Shown here in pieces: positions 1-8,891 of a stretch of 17,401 nt of DNA; the first letter of the stretch is position 1; the number at the start of each line of letters is the position of its first letter. The stretch is from contig JANBTH010000438.1 of assembly GCA_027578815.1 (NCBI GenBank), forward strand, positions 1 through 17,401, given 5' to 3'. The position numbers were made by a program, and so were the translations under genes. The stretch is from Coemansia sp. RSA 1804 (taxonomy: Eukaryota; Kickxellomycota; Kickxellomycetes; Kickxellales; Kickxellaceae). The notes under the pieces are model-generated. The model did no database searches, was not told where the DNA came from, and saw only the letters and a list, made by a program, of their open reading frames with translations.

Positions 1-5
1 AATTG

Positions 6-3000
6 CTAGTTCAGAAACGGATGACCCCCGCCACCACGCGGCGGCTCGGGACCAAGCAGGTACTGCGTGCTAACAGCTTCGGCGTCAGCGTCAGCGCGGC
101 CATCGATACTCGTGGTGCGGCTGCTGGTGGCAGTGGAGCTTTGCGGCTGCGGCGTAGCTTGGTCATAGTCGTCGTCGTCGTCCATCTCGCTAGCATCCCC
201 CACGGCACCACGTCGCAGCGAGGTGGAGGCGCATCTGTTGGCCAGTCCAAGCGAGGTCATGCCATGGATGTTGTGCGCAAAGTCAGCGGCATCGTCGCTG
301 GCGCTGCCTCCCTCCGACTCCGTCTCCATCTCAGAGTTGGCGCGATGCGGCAGCGATACAGTGGACACCGACATCTTCCGGTCGGCGCCGTCGTCAAGAT
401 CGCCTCCGCCTCCTCCTCCTCCGGATGCCAGGTAGTCGGCCACCAGCGCCTCGATCTTTGCGGCGCCGGGCGTCATGGCGCTCCCAGCGGGCGGGCGGCG
501 GCGGTAGAACAGCAGGTAGGCGGCAGAGGTCTTTACTTCCTCGGGATCGGCGACCTCGGTGACGCGCGAGTCGTTGAACTCGTACCACTTGTCGTCCTCG
601 GGGCTGCGCGCGTACGCAGTGTAGTGGCCGCCGCCGAGACCGCCAAAATGGTTGCACACGCCGTGCAGGTCATACACAAGCGAAGCGGAATTGCCATCGG
701 CGTCGTTCTGCATGGGACCGGCAACACGGGACGTGAGGTCGAGGCCTGTGACGGGGAAATCGACATAGGTGTCCAGTTTGTCGTGCCATGAGCGGGATTG
801 TTTGAAGCGCTTGAGATGCACCACGACGATCTCGGGAGCGCGCCAGATATCCAGGGTCTTGGTCGCCAGCTGATGCTTCTTGCACGTGCTGCAGTACCAC
901 GCGTCGGCTTCGCCTAGCTTCTCGGGCTGCATCGATGTGGCAAAGCAATCGTCCAACGTGATCCGTCGCTGGTCGGCGGCTGCAGCCCGTGCGCGGTGCG
1001 CTGTTGGGTCGTCGGCTACCCGTGGGATCGCGCTGAGCGCGGTTAGTCCGAACGGCGTGACGCTCGTGAATTGTGAGGCGTCCTCTAGCGCTTGCATCGT
1101 GCACGAGTCGCGGCGCTCAAAGTCGAACTCCAGAGGTGCACTGGTAGATGCAACAACACCGTCCGGAGCATCTGATCGACCGGTATCAGTAGTAGCACCC
1201 TGCAGTGCGGCGGCCAGAGCCCCCAGCGCGTCATCGTTCCACTCGCATAAGAGCGTGTCTCCGGTCTTCAGCTGGACTCTCGTGTGCAGCAGATCCTCCA
1301 GCGAAGGCACAGAGTCGCCATCGTTGGCGATTTCGTGATTTGGAGTGACGTCTCTGCTTGAGCGGTGGCTGTGGCCCGTTGGAGTCGCGCTGCCACTAGA
1401 GACGGAACCAGAAACGGATGCGTGTGTCGAGGCGGCAAGACTAGGATTGGCACCGGATTCAGCAGTGTCGCATGCTTGCGGGGTGACCAGGGCCAGCGAC
1501 TCTGCAGCCGACACGAATGACGGCGAAATGCCCTCCTCGTCGACAGGGTCCTTGGCGCCCTCACAGTCGCTTCCGGTGTCCGAGCGCGCGCGCTTTGACA
1601 CGGCCTGATCGACGGCAACCCTGGCGCCCTTGATCGGGTGCGCGTCGGCGTCGTCAATCGGACGTGCTCTGCGCCGACCGGAGCACTCGTCGCTGACAGA
1701 GGCAGATGCTGGCTCGGAGCTGCCTGCCGACATTGGCTCATCGCCACTAATGCTAGTGCTGCTAGCAGCTGCTTGCTGTTCCTGCTGCTGCTGCTGCTGC
1801 TGCTGATGTTGCTGGCCTTCCGCGGCGGCTCTGCCAACCAGCGGCACGCAGTTATCGTACGACAGACGGTCCTCAAATGCGCGGAATGCGGTGGTCGGTC
1901 CAAATCCGCGCCTGCCGCCTACGTTCATGTAGGAAGAGATGTACGACAGGTTGCGCTGCTGCATCCCGGCAGCCGGCTCTGCACGGTGGATGCTGAGCGA
2001 TGCTGCGCGACTCAGCAGCGCAAGAAGCGGTAGCCCGGCATTGTTGTTAGATCCGTCGAGTGCGGCATCAAGCTCCGCAACAACCGCGGACATGTCCAGC
2101 GTAGCCCAGCGCGAGAGACCCAGCGCGACGGCGCGGTACACCTCCCCTAGTGCCAGATCGTGCGCTGGAAGAGTCAGAAGAAGCGGCTTGCTGAAGATAT
2201 CGGGGCCATACGTATACCTGTTGCTTCTGCTGCTGCTGCTGCATAGGAGCTGGACCACCGGTAGTTGTGTCGATGCCGGATCGTCGGTCGTCTTTGTGGC
2301 ATCGATTCCAAGCTCATAGATATACACAGTGTCAGCTTCGCTGATGTCGCCCAATGAGTCAGAATCGTCGTAGATCGAGTAGATGCGCGTAGCCAAGATC
2401 TCGCACACTAGCAAGTGGCTAGGATCGCACTGTGTAAGATAGCCCACCAGCTGACGCAGCTGCTCGATACGATGATCGTCCTTGACCAGAAGCCGCATGT
2501 GGAGTGGGTAAAATGCGGCATCGGCGGGCAAGAACAACACTTCGAGCCACTTCTGACGCTGCACGGGAAGCGATAGCGACAGATCCATAAGCGGATCAAA
2601 GATCACCGACACGTTATCGCACACGGGACACACCAGTGTGCTCCGATACTGGCCGCGGAACAAGTCAAAGATGACGCTATCCTCGCGCTGCCGCTCCAAC
2701 CGCCACCGCTCGTCGGCGACTTCGGCGTCGGGACGGCCGTTGACATCGGGAATCTCGTTGTACGGTTTGTGCACAATGCGGTTAAGATCTTCGTGCATCC
2801 CGTCCAGGAAGAAATTAAGGAACTCATGCGCGTCCTGCTGGTTGTATCCGCGGAATGCCGGCGCCCATTGCCCAAACATTTGCTTGAATACGCGCGGTGC
2901 AAACGATCCGTGCCCTACATCCCACATAGCCTTGGCCAGCCGCCCGTATGAAGATGCTAGCGCGCCCTTCATCCCTAGCGGATTGTCCCGGTTCACCTCG

Positions 3001-4292
3001 CGCGTGTACGCACCAGACACGAAATATTTGGCCAGGTCGCTGAAGTGGCCTAGACACTGCAGCGCAGAATTCATGTAGCACGTATTCCCCAGATTCACAA
3101 GACCGCACTGGTAGTGTGTCTGCTCCACAGGTTCGGCTGCTAACACCATGGCATTGCTGAGTCCTGATCCGCGGACCGGTCCCTGCCAGACTGCGCTCTT
3201 CGTTGCAGCATCGCCAGCAGATCCAGTCGCCTCGAACACAATGGCTGTGTCCGGCAGAATCCCAGCCGAAACCAGGCTCTGCGAGTCGTCGGCAGCCAGC
3301 GGCTGTGGACTGCCGCTGGCACTGGCGGGCTCCTCGGCGGCAGCAACAGCAGTCTCGTACGACGGGGGATCCTGGTGGTGGCCCTCTGCCATTGAACTGC
3401 TGCTGGAATTGTGAGCAGCCGGTCTGCCCAGATAGAAGAGTTTGAGCTGGCTAACAGAGGACTCGTCGCTCAGTCCAAACGCATGCGCGATGCGCCGCTT
3501 CAGCTCCACCACGGGTGCACCCAGCGAGATCTCGATGCGCTGCGTGTTATGGTTGTGGTAGCGGTGGTCGACACTCGTATCGTCTCTAGCTCTTGGCGCA
3601 ACAAACACGGAAGGCGGACAGAGTTCAAGAACCGCAGTCCCACTACCGTTGGCCTGGATGGCCATCCGTCGAACCGTTCGCCTCGCGTCTGTCACCCCGT
3701 AGAGATTGACCAGTTTACTCCACGCAGCTGCGGGCACCGCATCCACGTCCTCACCAAACGTCAGCCCCGGAAGCATGTTCCCTGCATCGTCTGCGATCGC
3801 CGTGTTGTCAATTGGCCCAATCGTTCGATCCTGTACTAACCCGCTCGCATACTCCTGCCACGCTGCATACCACCCCCGCGATACAAGGTACCAGATGCTT
3901 CCGTGGCTCATGGTGGCTGTGCTTATTTCTGCCTGCAACGAAGCGGCCACCGCTTCCGGGGTCATGTAGTTGGTCCTATCCTGCGTAGCAGATCCAGCGG
4001 CTGTGTTGGTTGTGGTGGTGGTAATGGCAGCTGGCTGGCTTTCCAGCCCGGTTGTTTGTAGGAACTGTGCGAGCGCCATTTGGCTAGAGTTCGCCACTGC
4101 CTCTCCGTCGTACGGCTCGGCGGGGGTGTGAAGATACGAGAGTGCTGGCGAGTTGTGACTGCTGGGCGCCGATGACGACGACCTGTTGCTATTGTTTCCC
4201 AGTCCGCTGCTCCGCTTGCTCCCGCTGTTTGCTACAAATCTAGTGCTCCCATCAGCCGAGTCTAGTGTGATTTCCGGTACTTTATCTGTCAT
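6..4292 (-). CDS. Ubiquitin carboxyl-terminal hydrolase, USP4/11/15 (Ubp12) type
   Basis: This is a cysteine protease that removes ubiquitin from proteins. I start it at the ATG at 4292 (MTDKVPEI), because the open frame just upstream has only a TTG; this gives 1428 residues. Seen in order: a Ser/Thr-rich N-terminus; a DUSP domain at about 113-225 (WYLVSRGWY, GPIDN, VPAAAWSKLV); a ubiquitin-like stretch at about 250-355; then the split catalytic domain. Its Cys box is GLVNLGNTCYMNSALQCL with catalytic Cys about 405, followed by QQDAHEF. The His box is GGGHYTAYA with His about 1223, and FNDSRV supplies Asp about 1241. Zinc-ligand pairs CPVC (about 555-558) and CSTC (about 1134-1137) are intact. 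A long low-complexity insert with poly-Gln, about 815-1110, separates the two catalytic halves. DUSP plus UBL plus a split UCH domain is typical of USP4/USP15 and yeast Ubp12. The acidic, Gly/Ser-rich tail ends six bases from the window edge but is complete. Family assignment is secure; substrates are unknown. Confidence 0.96.
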   Translation of the reverse strand: MTDKVPEITLDSADGSTRFVANSGSKRSSGLGNNSNRSSSSAPSSHNSPALSYLHTPAEPYDGEAVANSSQMALAQFLQTTGLESQPAAITTTTTNTAAGSATQDRTNYMTPEAVAASLQAEISTATMSHGSIWYLVSRGWYAAWQEYASGLVQDRTIGPIDNTAIADDAGNMLPGLTFGEDVDAVPAAAWSKLVNLYGVTDARRTVRRMAIQANGSGTAVLELCPPSVFVAPRARDDTSVDHRYHNHNTQRIEISLGAPVVELKRRIAHAFGLSDESSVSQLKLFYLGRPAAHNSSSSSMAEGHHQDPPSYETAVAAAEEPASASGSPQPLAADDSQSLVSAGILPDTAIVFEATGSAGDAATKSAVWQGPVRGSGLSNAMVLAAEPVEQTHYQCGLVNLGNTCYMNSALQCLGHFSDLAKYFVSGAYTREVNRDNPLGMKGALASSYGRLAKAMWDVGHGSFAPRVFKQMFGQWAPAFRGYNQQDAHEFLNFFLDGMHEDLNRIVHKPYNEIPDVNGRPDAEVADERWRLERQREDSVIFDLFRGQYRSTLVCPVCDNVSVIFDPLMDLSLSLPVQRQKWLEVLFLPADAAFYPLHMRLLVKDDHRIEQLRQLVGYLTQCDPSHLLVCEILATRIYSIYDDSDSLGDISEADTVYIYELGIDATKTTDDPASTQLPVVQLLCSSSSRSNRYTYGPDIFSKPLLLTLPAHDLALGEVYRAVALGLSRWATLDMSAVVAELDAALDGSNNNAGLPLLALLSRAASLSIHRAEPAAGMQQRNLSYISSYMNVGGRRGFGPTTAFRAFEDRLSYDNCVPLVGRAAAEGQQHQQQQQQQQEQQAAASSTSISGDEPMSAGSSEPASASVSDECSGRRRARPIDDADAHPIKGARVAVDQAVSKRARSDTGSDCEGAKDPVDEEGISPSFVSAAESLALVTPQACDTAESGANPSLAASTHASVSGSVSSGSATPTGHSHRSSRDVTPNHEIANDGDSVPSLEDLLHTRVQLKTGDTLLCEWNDDALGALAAALQGATTDTGRSDAPDGVVASTSAPLEFDFERRDSCTMQALEDASQFTSVTPFGLTALSAIPRVADDPTAHRARAAAADQRRITLDDCFATSMQPEKLGEADAWYCSTCKKHQLATKTLDIWRAPEIVVVHLKRFKQSRSWHDKLDTYVDFPVTGLDLTSRVAGPMQNDADGNSASLVYDLHGVCNHFGGLGGGHYTAYARSPEDDKWYEFNDSRVTEVADPEEVKTSAAYLLFYRRRPPAGSAMTPGAAKIEALVADYLASGGGGGGGDLDDGADRKMSVSTVSLPHRANSEMETESEGGSASDDAADFAHNIHGMTSLGLANRCASTSLRRGAVGDASEMDDDDDYDQATPQPQSSTATSSRTTSIDGRADADAEAVSTQYLLGPEPPRGGGGHPFLN
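1773..1814 (-). repeat. Poly-glutamine codon repeat inside the USP gene
   Basis: A run of CAG codons (CTG on the plus strand) encodes a Gln-rich tract, broken by one His and one Glu, in the disordered insert between the two halves of the protease catalytic domain. The frame stays open, so this is a coding microsatellite whose length may vary between strains. Confidence 0.9.
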
Positions 4293-4573
4293 TCTCTGCT
4301 CTTTCAAATCTAAAAATGTATTTAAAGGAGGACAGAATAGAAATATCGATAAAGCGCTGTATATTCAAAAAGAGAAGAAAAAGAAAAGACAGGAATTGTT
4401 TAAAGTGCAAAGAAAAAATGAAATGGAAACAGACAAGAACGCAAGGGGAAAAAAAAGAAAGCATACGAGTACGCGGCCGCAAAAAGAGACACAAAGACCC
4501 ACACTTTGGATGGCTTGGCTTGGTTGACTGATTTTAGAACTCCCTCGTGAGTTTTGCGAAATGCGCGTTTATC

Positions 4574-4623
4574 AAAAAGAAAGAAAAAAGAAAGAAAAAA
4601 GAAAGAAAAAAGAAAGAAAAAAA
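4574..4623. repeat. Tandem repeat of an 11-bp unit, GAAAGAAAAAA
   Basis: G residues fall at 4579, 4583, 4590, 4594, 4601, 4605, 4612 and 4616, a strict 4-7-4-7 spacing. This is four copies of GAAAGAAAAAA with no mismatch. It is non-coding and lies about 285 bp upstream of the USP start codon. Confidence 0.95.
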
Positions 4624-5026
4624 TCTTGTGAGTAAACGCACCCTCCCCTCCCCCCTTCACACATGCTCAAAAGACCAAAGTCATGGCAAGTATATCCTAT
4701 ATATTGCAAGATGTGTATGTATTTGTGCAATATTTCCTTTGGGCCAACTAGCATAGAATATATGCGCTGGGAGGAGTTGTTAACTCGCACTGTGATGGGC
4801 GGTGAATCTTCTGGCTTGAAAGCTACGACGCAATCTCACTCTTACAGACCACTATTATAAGAAATGTGAAAAAACTATTGTAACAAAAACCAAGTGGATG
4901 GCATTTACGAGAACGCGTGATCAGAGCTTCATCACTTATACCAAGTCAACAGAGGAAAACTGCAATTACGTCAATTTGGTATTTTCTAGATTTTCACCAT
5001 TTGCGGTCTGGTCAAATAAACACGGG

Positions 5027-5032
5027 TTTATT
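5027..5032 (-). terminator. Probable poly(A) signal of histone H4
   Basis: AATAAA on the minus strand, about 125 nt past the H4 stop codon. This suggests a polyadenylated histone mRNA, as is usual in fungi, rather than an animal-type stem-loop end. Confidence 0.55.
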
Positions 5033-5156
5033 CAAAGATAATTTACAAAAGCAAGTTTATCGTGTCGTTTGAAAAATGAAATACCGCTCAATCAGTTCAA
5101 TGAAAGAGCATGAGATAATGACGCCATACAAAAAACCACAACTGGGGTTTCCACGC

Positions 5157-5468
5157 TTATCCGCCAAAGCCATAGAGGGTGCGGCCCTGGCGCTTGAGCG
5201 CATAGACGACGTCGAGCGAGGTGACGGTCTTGCGCTTGGCGTGCTCGGTGTAGGTCACGGCGTCGCGGATGACGTTCTCAAGGAAAACCTTGAGCACTCC
5301 GCGCGTCTCCTCGTAGATGAGGCCCGAAATACGCTTGACACCGCCACGGCGTGCAAGACGGCGGATGGCTGGCTTGGTGATGCCCTGGATGTTGTCGCGA
5401 AGGATCTTGCGGTGACGCTTGGCGCCTCCCTTTCCGAGTCCCTTTCCTCCCTTTCCGCGGCCAGACAT
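5157..5468 (-). CDS. Histone H4
   Basis: This is a core histone that pairs with H3 in the nucleosome tetramer. The reading frame gives 103 residues from the ATG at 5466-5468 ([20 protein letters not shown]) to TLYGFGG and TAA, the standard length. The frame is open 22 codons further upstream, but the conserved MSGRGK start fixes the initiation site. The tail lysines at the usual modified positions (5, 8, 12, 16, 20) are all present. Differences from the animal protein are conservative: Ile instead of Val after RHRK, and Ser-Leu instead of Ala-Met before DVVYAL. There is no intron. Codons end mostly in C or G, as expected for high expression. The gene is divergent from the H3 gene at 7389. Confidence 0.99.
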
Positions 5469-5616
5469 GTTTGAAGTAGTTGCTAGGTGTTTGTTAAAAG
5501 CCAAAAAGGACTCTGGTGAAAGTGGTTTTTCCAAAAAGAAATAAAAGTGGTGTGAAAGAAGAAGAGAAAAAGAAAATCAGCGGGCAAAGTGGGAGTCGCG
5601 GAGCGGGCAAACCTCT

Positions 5617-5624
5617 TTATATAA
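5617..5624 (-). promoter_or_regulatory. TATA box of histone H4
   Basis: TTATATAA (palindromic) lies about 150 bp upstream of the H4 start codon in an otherwise GC-rich patch. This is a plausible core promoter position for a fungal histone gene. Confidence 0.6.
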
Positions 5625-7237
5625 GAAAAGGGAAGAGACGGGCTTTGGTCTGCCACACAGCAACACTGCGAAATGCCAGAAATAAAAAACAGAGAATTAG
5701 AAAGCCTGCGCGACATTTAAAAACACGTCGCTAGCCATGAAATAGAAAAAAAAACGCAAATATAAAATAATCGAGCTGCGTGACATCTCCAACCAATCAC
5801 ACACATGCATTCGAAATAGGCGAAATGGCAGGGATGCTGAACCACTCATGCACGTCATGGTTGATCCCCGACCACCAATTTCCTCTCCAAAGTCTGCCAG
5901 CTGAAAACAAGCGCCTGCTCAGAAATTGAAGACCGCATCCTTCGCTCGCGGTCCTTCCAATGGCGTTGGCCTTGATGTGCGTTCAATCGACCGACCTGCG
6001 ACGGGACTTTATGTGTAGAACTTATCGCGTTCACGCACCACGCCAAATAGCTTCCATTCGTAGATGGAGAGTCAGAGACAAGCAGGCTCAACTGTATACT
6101 ACTGTCATTCTTTGTTTTTTGTTTGCTACGCTTGACGCGCGACCCATCTATGTCTCCGCCATTCTCCCTTCTTCCCCTCTCCCTCCAAACACGCTCTTTT
6201 GTTCCAGAACAGAGAAAACCCTCTGTTGTGTCTAAATCCAACGCGAATACCTTGTCTGCCGCAGAAAATCGAACTGTGCTTCCCGCGCTTGTGCCCATTG
6301 CAAAATGCTGCGCGCGCATTGGTCAGTGTTTCTATTTGCAATTCCACAATGGCTCCTTGTGTTTTGATTTTAGAACCAAGGCACCTGTGTCTGCTAATAA
6401 TGGCCAGTTTAGCCCAGAACCAATCGTTGCACGCAGTCCCAGGTGAAGGCTGCACTTTTGGATATAAGAATATTTATCATTCTCTGGATCTGAGTCAACT
6501 GCATGTTTCATTGTCATCCGCTGAGCTGCTTCCAGGCATTTGACATTTTGTTTTCACACGTTCTGTGTTGACTCTACGGATGATATCGCGGTATGGGCTG
6601 TGGTTATTCGCGTTAAGCTCTTACTCTAGACAGGTATAAGGGATGCAGAACAGGGCTTTTCGCGTCCAGCAGTAGTCGCATACGTGACGCGTTCAACAGA
6701 GAACAAAAGCCATATTGGCAGAGCGTTGTCCCTTTTCTGTAGCAGCAAGCCTGGGTCGCCAGCAGCTGTTTCGTTGACATCGACCAATCAGAATCTGCTG
6801 GATCAAAAAGAACGGCATTGTCAATTTCGAGCCCACATTTACTGCCATTCAGGCAAGCACAATGAGACAAATAGAAACATACAAAGGAACGCGTGCAAAG
6901 AACAACTGCTTCTGTCATTCCACATACGCAAAATAGCTTGCACATTAAGTCAAGCTAACGAAATTTGGCATGTACACAGAAAAGGATGCACAATTCGATT
7001 TTTTTTACATCTCAATGCTGACATCTGGCAAAAACAAAAGCAATCTACGAATATCCCCAAGGGACACTTACCACAGAAAACAGTAAACGCGTACGCGCCC
7101 AACACCAAGAAATTTGAATGAATGTGTATTTGATGCAGATTGTTTTTTTGCTTGCTCTGATTGGCACGTCTTTTTTTTGTTATCCAAACGCTTGCTGGGT
7201 TTGGCCAGTTGACCACATTCCATCGCATGCATGCGCT

Positions 7238-7245
7238 TATAAAAA
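7238..7245 (+). promoter_or_regulatory. TATA box of histone H3
   Basis: TATAAAAA stands about 145 bp upstream of the H3 ATG. It is followed at 7286-7303 by a CTTTTT-repeat pyrimidine tract, typical of the region where fungal transcripts start. A second AT-rich candidate, TATATA at 7321-7326, is closer to the ATG. Confidence 0.65.
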
Positions 7246-7388
7246 GAAAAGCATTCTGGACCTCGAGCCCCTTCAAGGACCATTCCTTTTTCTTTTTCTT
7301 TTTACTCATTACCATTATTTTATATACTTTTTCCATCGAAAGAGCTCCCCTTTTCCACTCTTATCCAGCAAATACAAATCCTTTTAAA

Positions 7389-7811
7389 ATGGCCCGTACC
7401 AAGCAGACCGCCCGCAAGTCCACCGGAGGAAAGGCGCCCCGCAAGCAGCTGGCCACCAAGGCCGCCCGCAAGTCGGCGCCCGGAGCCGCTGGCGCCACCG
7501 GCGGAGTCAAGAAGCCCCACCGCTACCGCCCCGGTACCGTCGCGCTGCGTGAGATCCGTCGCTACCAAAAGTCGACCGAGCTGCTTATCCGCAAGCTCCC
7601 CTTCCAGCGCCTTGTTCGCGAGATTGCCCAGGACTTCAAGACCGACCTCCGCTTCCAGTCGTCGGCCATTGCTGCGCTGCAGGAGGCCGCCGAGGCCTAC
7701 CTCGTTGGTCTGTTCGAGGACACCAACCTCGCCGCCATCCACGGCCGCCGTGTCACCATCCAGCCCAAGGATCTCCAGCTGGCCCGTCGTCTCCGTGGCG
7801 AGCGCACCTAA
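7389..7811 (+). CDS. Histone H3 with a four-residue tail insertion
   Basis: This is a core histone, partner of H4. The ATG at 7389 opens the invariant ARTKQTARKSTGGKAPRKQL tail and the frame ends with LARRLRGERT. The product is 140 residues, four more than the usual 136 counting Met. The extra residues, Gly-Ala-Ala-Gly, follow the conserved KSAP (K27, S28, A29, P30), so canonical K36 lies four positions later. The flanking sequence is in frame and unbroken, and the 12 bases are too short to be an intron. Lysines corresponding to 4, 9, 14, 18, 23, 27, 36, 56, 79 and 122 are present. The fold has Ala where animals have Cys110, as in yeast, and Gly-Arg in place of Ala-Lys at 114-115. No intron is visible. 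An in-frame upstream extension is rejected because it is not histone-like. Confidence 0.98.
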   Translation: MARTKQTARKSTGGKAPRKQLATKAARKSAPGAAGATGGVKKPHRYRPGTVALREIRRYQKSTELLIRKLPFQRLVREIAQDFKTDLRFQSSAIAALQEAAEAYLVGLFEDTNLAAIHGRRVTIQPKDLQLARRLRGERT

Positions 7812-7914
7812 GTCTATTTTGATTGCGTTCTTCTAATTATGTGGGGTTGCATTTTTGTCGATGTTTTAGCTTACAACTTCAGTTTTTGTAAATTTATTGC
7901 TGGCTTTTACTAAT

Positions 7915-7920
7915 AATAAA
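7915..7920 (+). terminator. Probable poly(A) signal of histone H3
   Basis: AATAAA about 105 nt after the H3 stop codon, in AT-rich sequence just before the next gene. This is consistent with a polyadenylated histone mRNA. Confidence 0.55.
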
Positions 7921-8017
7921 GTGGGGCACATTCGCAGACATTTTCATGTGATTTGTAAGGAGTTGTTTTCACTCAACCATAAATGCCGCTTGTAAACTGC
8001 GTGTTGATATTACTTTG

Positions 8018-8022
8018 ATTGG
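8018..8022 (-). promoter_or_regulatory. CCAAT box upstream of the gene at 8088
   Basis: ATTGG on the plus strand, 66 bp before the ATG at 8088. Only about 170 bp separate the H3 poly(A) signal from this start codon, so the promoter is compact. No TATA box is clear. Confidence 0.35.
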
Positions 8023-8087
8023 TTTTCTAGTTGTGTTAAAATTTGTTATGTTTCGATATTGTCCTGTGTTTTTATTATCTCAAAATA

Positions 8088-8813
8088 ATGAACTCTGCTG
8101 CTACGCGCGCGACAGCACGAAAGCAGCTGCGACTCTTTTACGACGCGTTATGCAGCTGGGATGTCTGCCAGAGAGACTTCATAGAGGACATTGAGGTGCT
8201 GCTTCGAATGCTTCTGCAGCTCAGTAACTCACACCAGCCGACGGTCTGGCATCCAAGCATTCTGCCGCTGTTTCCGGACCTCCCAGCCAAATTCCAGTCG
8301 GCCACATTACGGACCAGCGAACAGCGACTTGGCATGATAAAGAGCACAGCAGACAAGATGAGCAAGTGGGTGGGCCTTATGTTTGACGCTGCACATTGGT
8401 TGACCGAGCATGCAGCCGCCTTCTCTGTCGAAAAAGAAAGTCTAGCCGAGACAAGGAGCCCGTTTGTGTGCGGTAGCGTCGAAAGGTACGCGGAGGCCGC
8501 GGTTGGTGCTAGCAATCTTTGTCGGGATATAGTGGGTATGCGCTCAGGTCAGATCGGAAAGGTCCAGGATATGCTGGACAGCCTCAAGGGCGAGTCCGAC
8601 GTTGTGCTGCCGCCCAACACGTTTGAGAACAACACGCAGGTTGTGAACATTATGCTGTGGAGGGAGCTCCCAGGCACATTGGACAGAAGCCTGCTTGGAC
8701 CTGAGAACAGCAACGATGGTAACAACGGGACTAGTGGTGTTTCGACGCTGACACTTGCGGAATTAAAGGACCTTTTGCTAAATAACGAACATGTTGATAA
8801 GGAGTATATATGA
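8088..8813 (+). CDS. Helical protein, possible C1orf109/AIRIM homologue
   Basis: The frame encodes 241 residues from the ATG at 8088 (context aaataATGaac). The open frame further upstream has only a TTG. There is no signal peptide or membrane segment. The first 110 residues look like amphipathic helices: RKQLRLFYDALCSWDVCQRD, then a Leu-rich stretch, then LFPDLPAKF, then EQRLGMIKSTADKM. The order Trp...Cys..., Leu-rich helix, FPDL and a following helix resembles the human AFG2-interacting ribosome maturation factor (C1orf109/AIRIM), which acts with SPATA5-type AAA ATPases in late 60S maturation. I compared from memory only, so this is a weak, testable match. The C-terminal third has an Asn/Gly/Ser linker at about 210-222 and a final LTLAELKDLLL helix. 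It converges with the minus-strand gene at 8892, with 78 bp between the stops. Confidence 0.8.
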   Translation: MNSAATRATARKQLRLFYDALCSWDVCQRDFIEDIEVLLRMLLQLSNSHQPTVWHPSILPLFPDLPAKFQSATLRTSEQRLGMIKSTADKMSKWVGLMFDAAHWLTEHAAAFSVEKESLAETRSPFVCGSVERYAEAAVGASNLCRDIVGMRSGQIGKVQDMLDSLKGESDVVLPPNTFENNTQVVNIMLWRELPGTLDRSLLGPENSNDGNNGTSGVSTLTLAELKDLLLNNEHVDKEYI

Positions 8814-8891
8814 TAGACAAGCAAATTTATTCGCAGGGTTAATTGGAAGAAACTACACCTTGTGTTTTTGTTTTTGGTTTTAAAGAGTCTC

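Larger units (their letters stand above)
4293..5156. other. Intergenic spacer between USP and histone H4
   Basis: This 864-bp AT-rich spacer holds the upstream region of the USP gene (adjacent to 4292) and the 3' end of the H4 transcript. The stretch 4360-4460 is purine-rich on the plus strand, hence pyrimidine-rich on the sense strand of the USP gene, as is common just upstream of fungal genes. It also carries the GA-rich tandem repeat at 4574-4623. The open frames here are low-complexity Lys/Arg/Phe translations and I do not call any of them genes. Confidence 0.7.
5469..7388. promoter_or_regulatory. Shared H4/H3 divergent regulatory interval
   Basis: This 1.9-kb interval separates the two histone genes, which are transcribed away from each other. 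I see seven CCAAT boxes (either strand): 5793-5797, 5957-5961, 6318-6322, 6420-6424, 6714-6718, 6784-6788 and 7160-7164. CCAAT is the binding core of the Hap/NF-Y complex. The sequence ACGCGT, the MluI cell-cycle box bound by MBF in yeast, occurs at 6687-6692, 6889-6894 and 7087-7092. Partial ACGCG/CGCGT cores occur near 6026, 6135, 6241, 6607, 6660 and 7093. Short open frames in this interval lack protein-like composition, so I treat it as non-coding. Factor binding is inferred from motifs only. Confidence 0.6.

Noticed and set aside
5855..6455. Open frames of 100-154 codons on both strands inside the H4/H3 interval
   Set aside because: The frames overlap each other on both strands, have no recognisable domain or biased composition, and sit in a region with promoter motifs.
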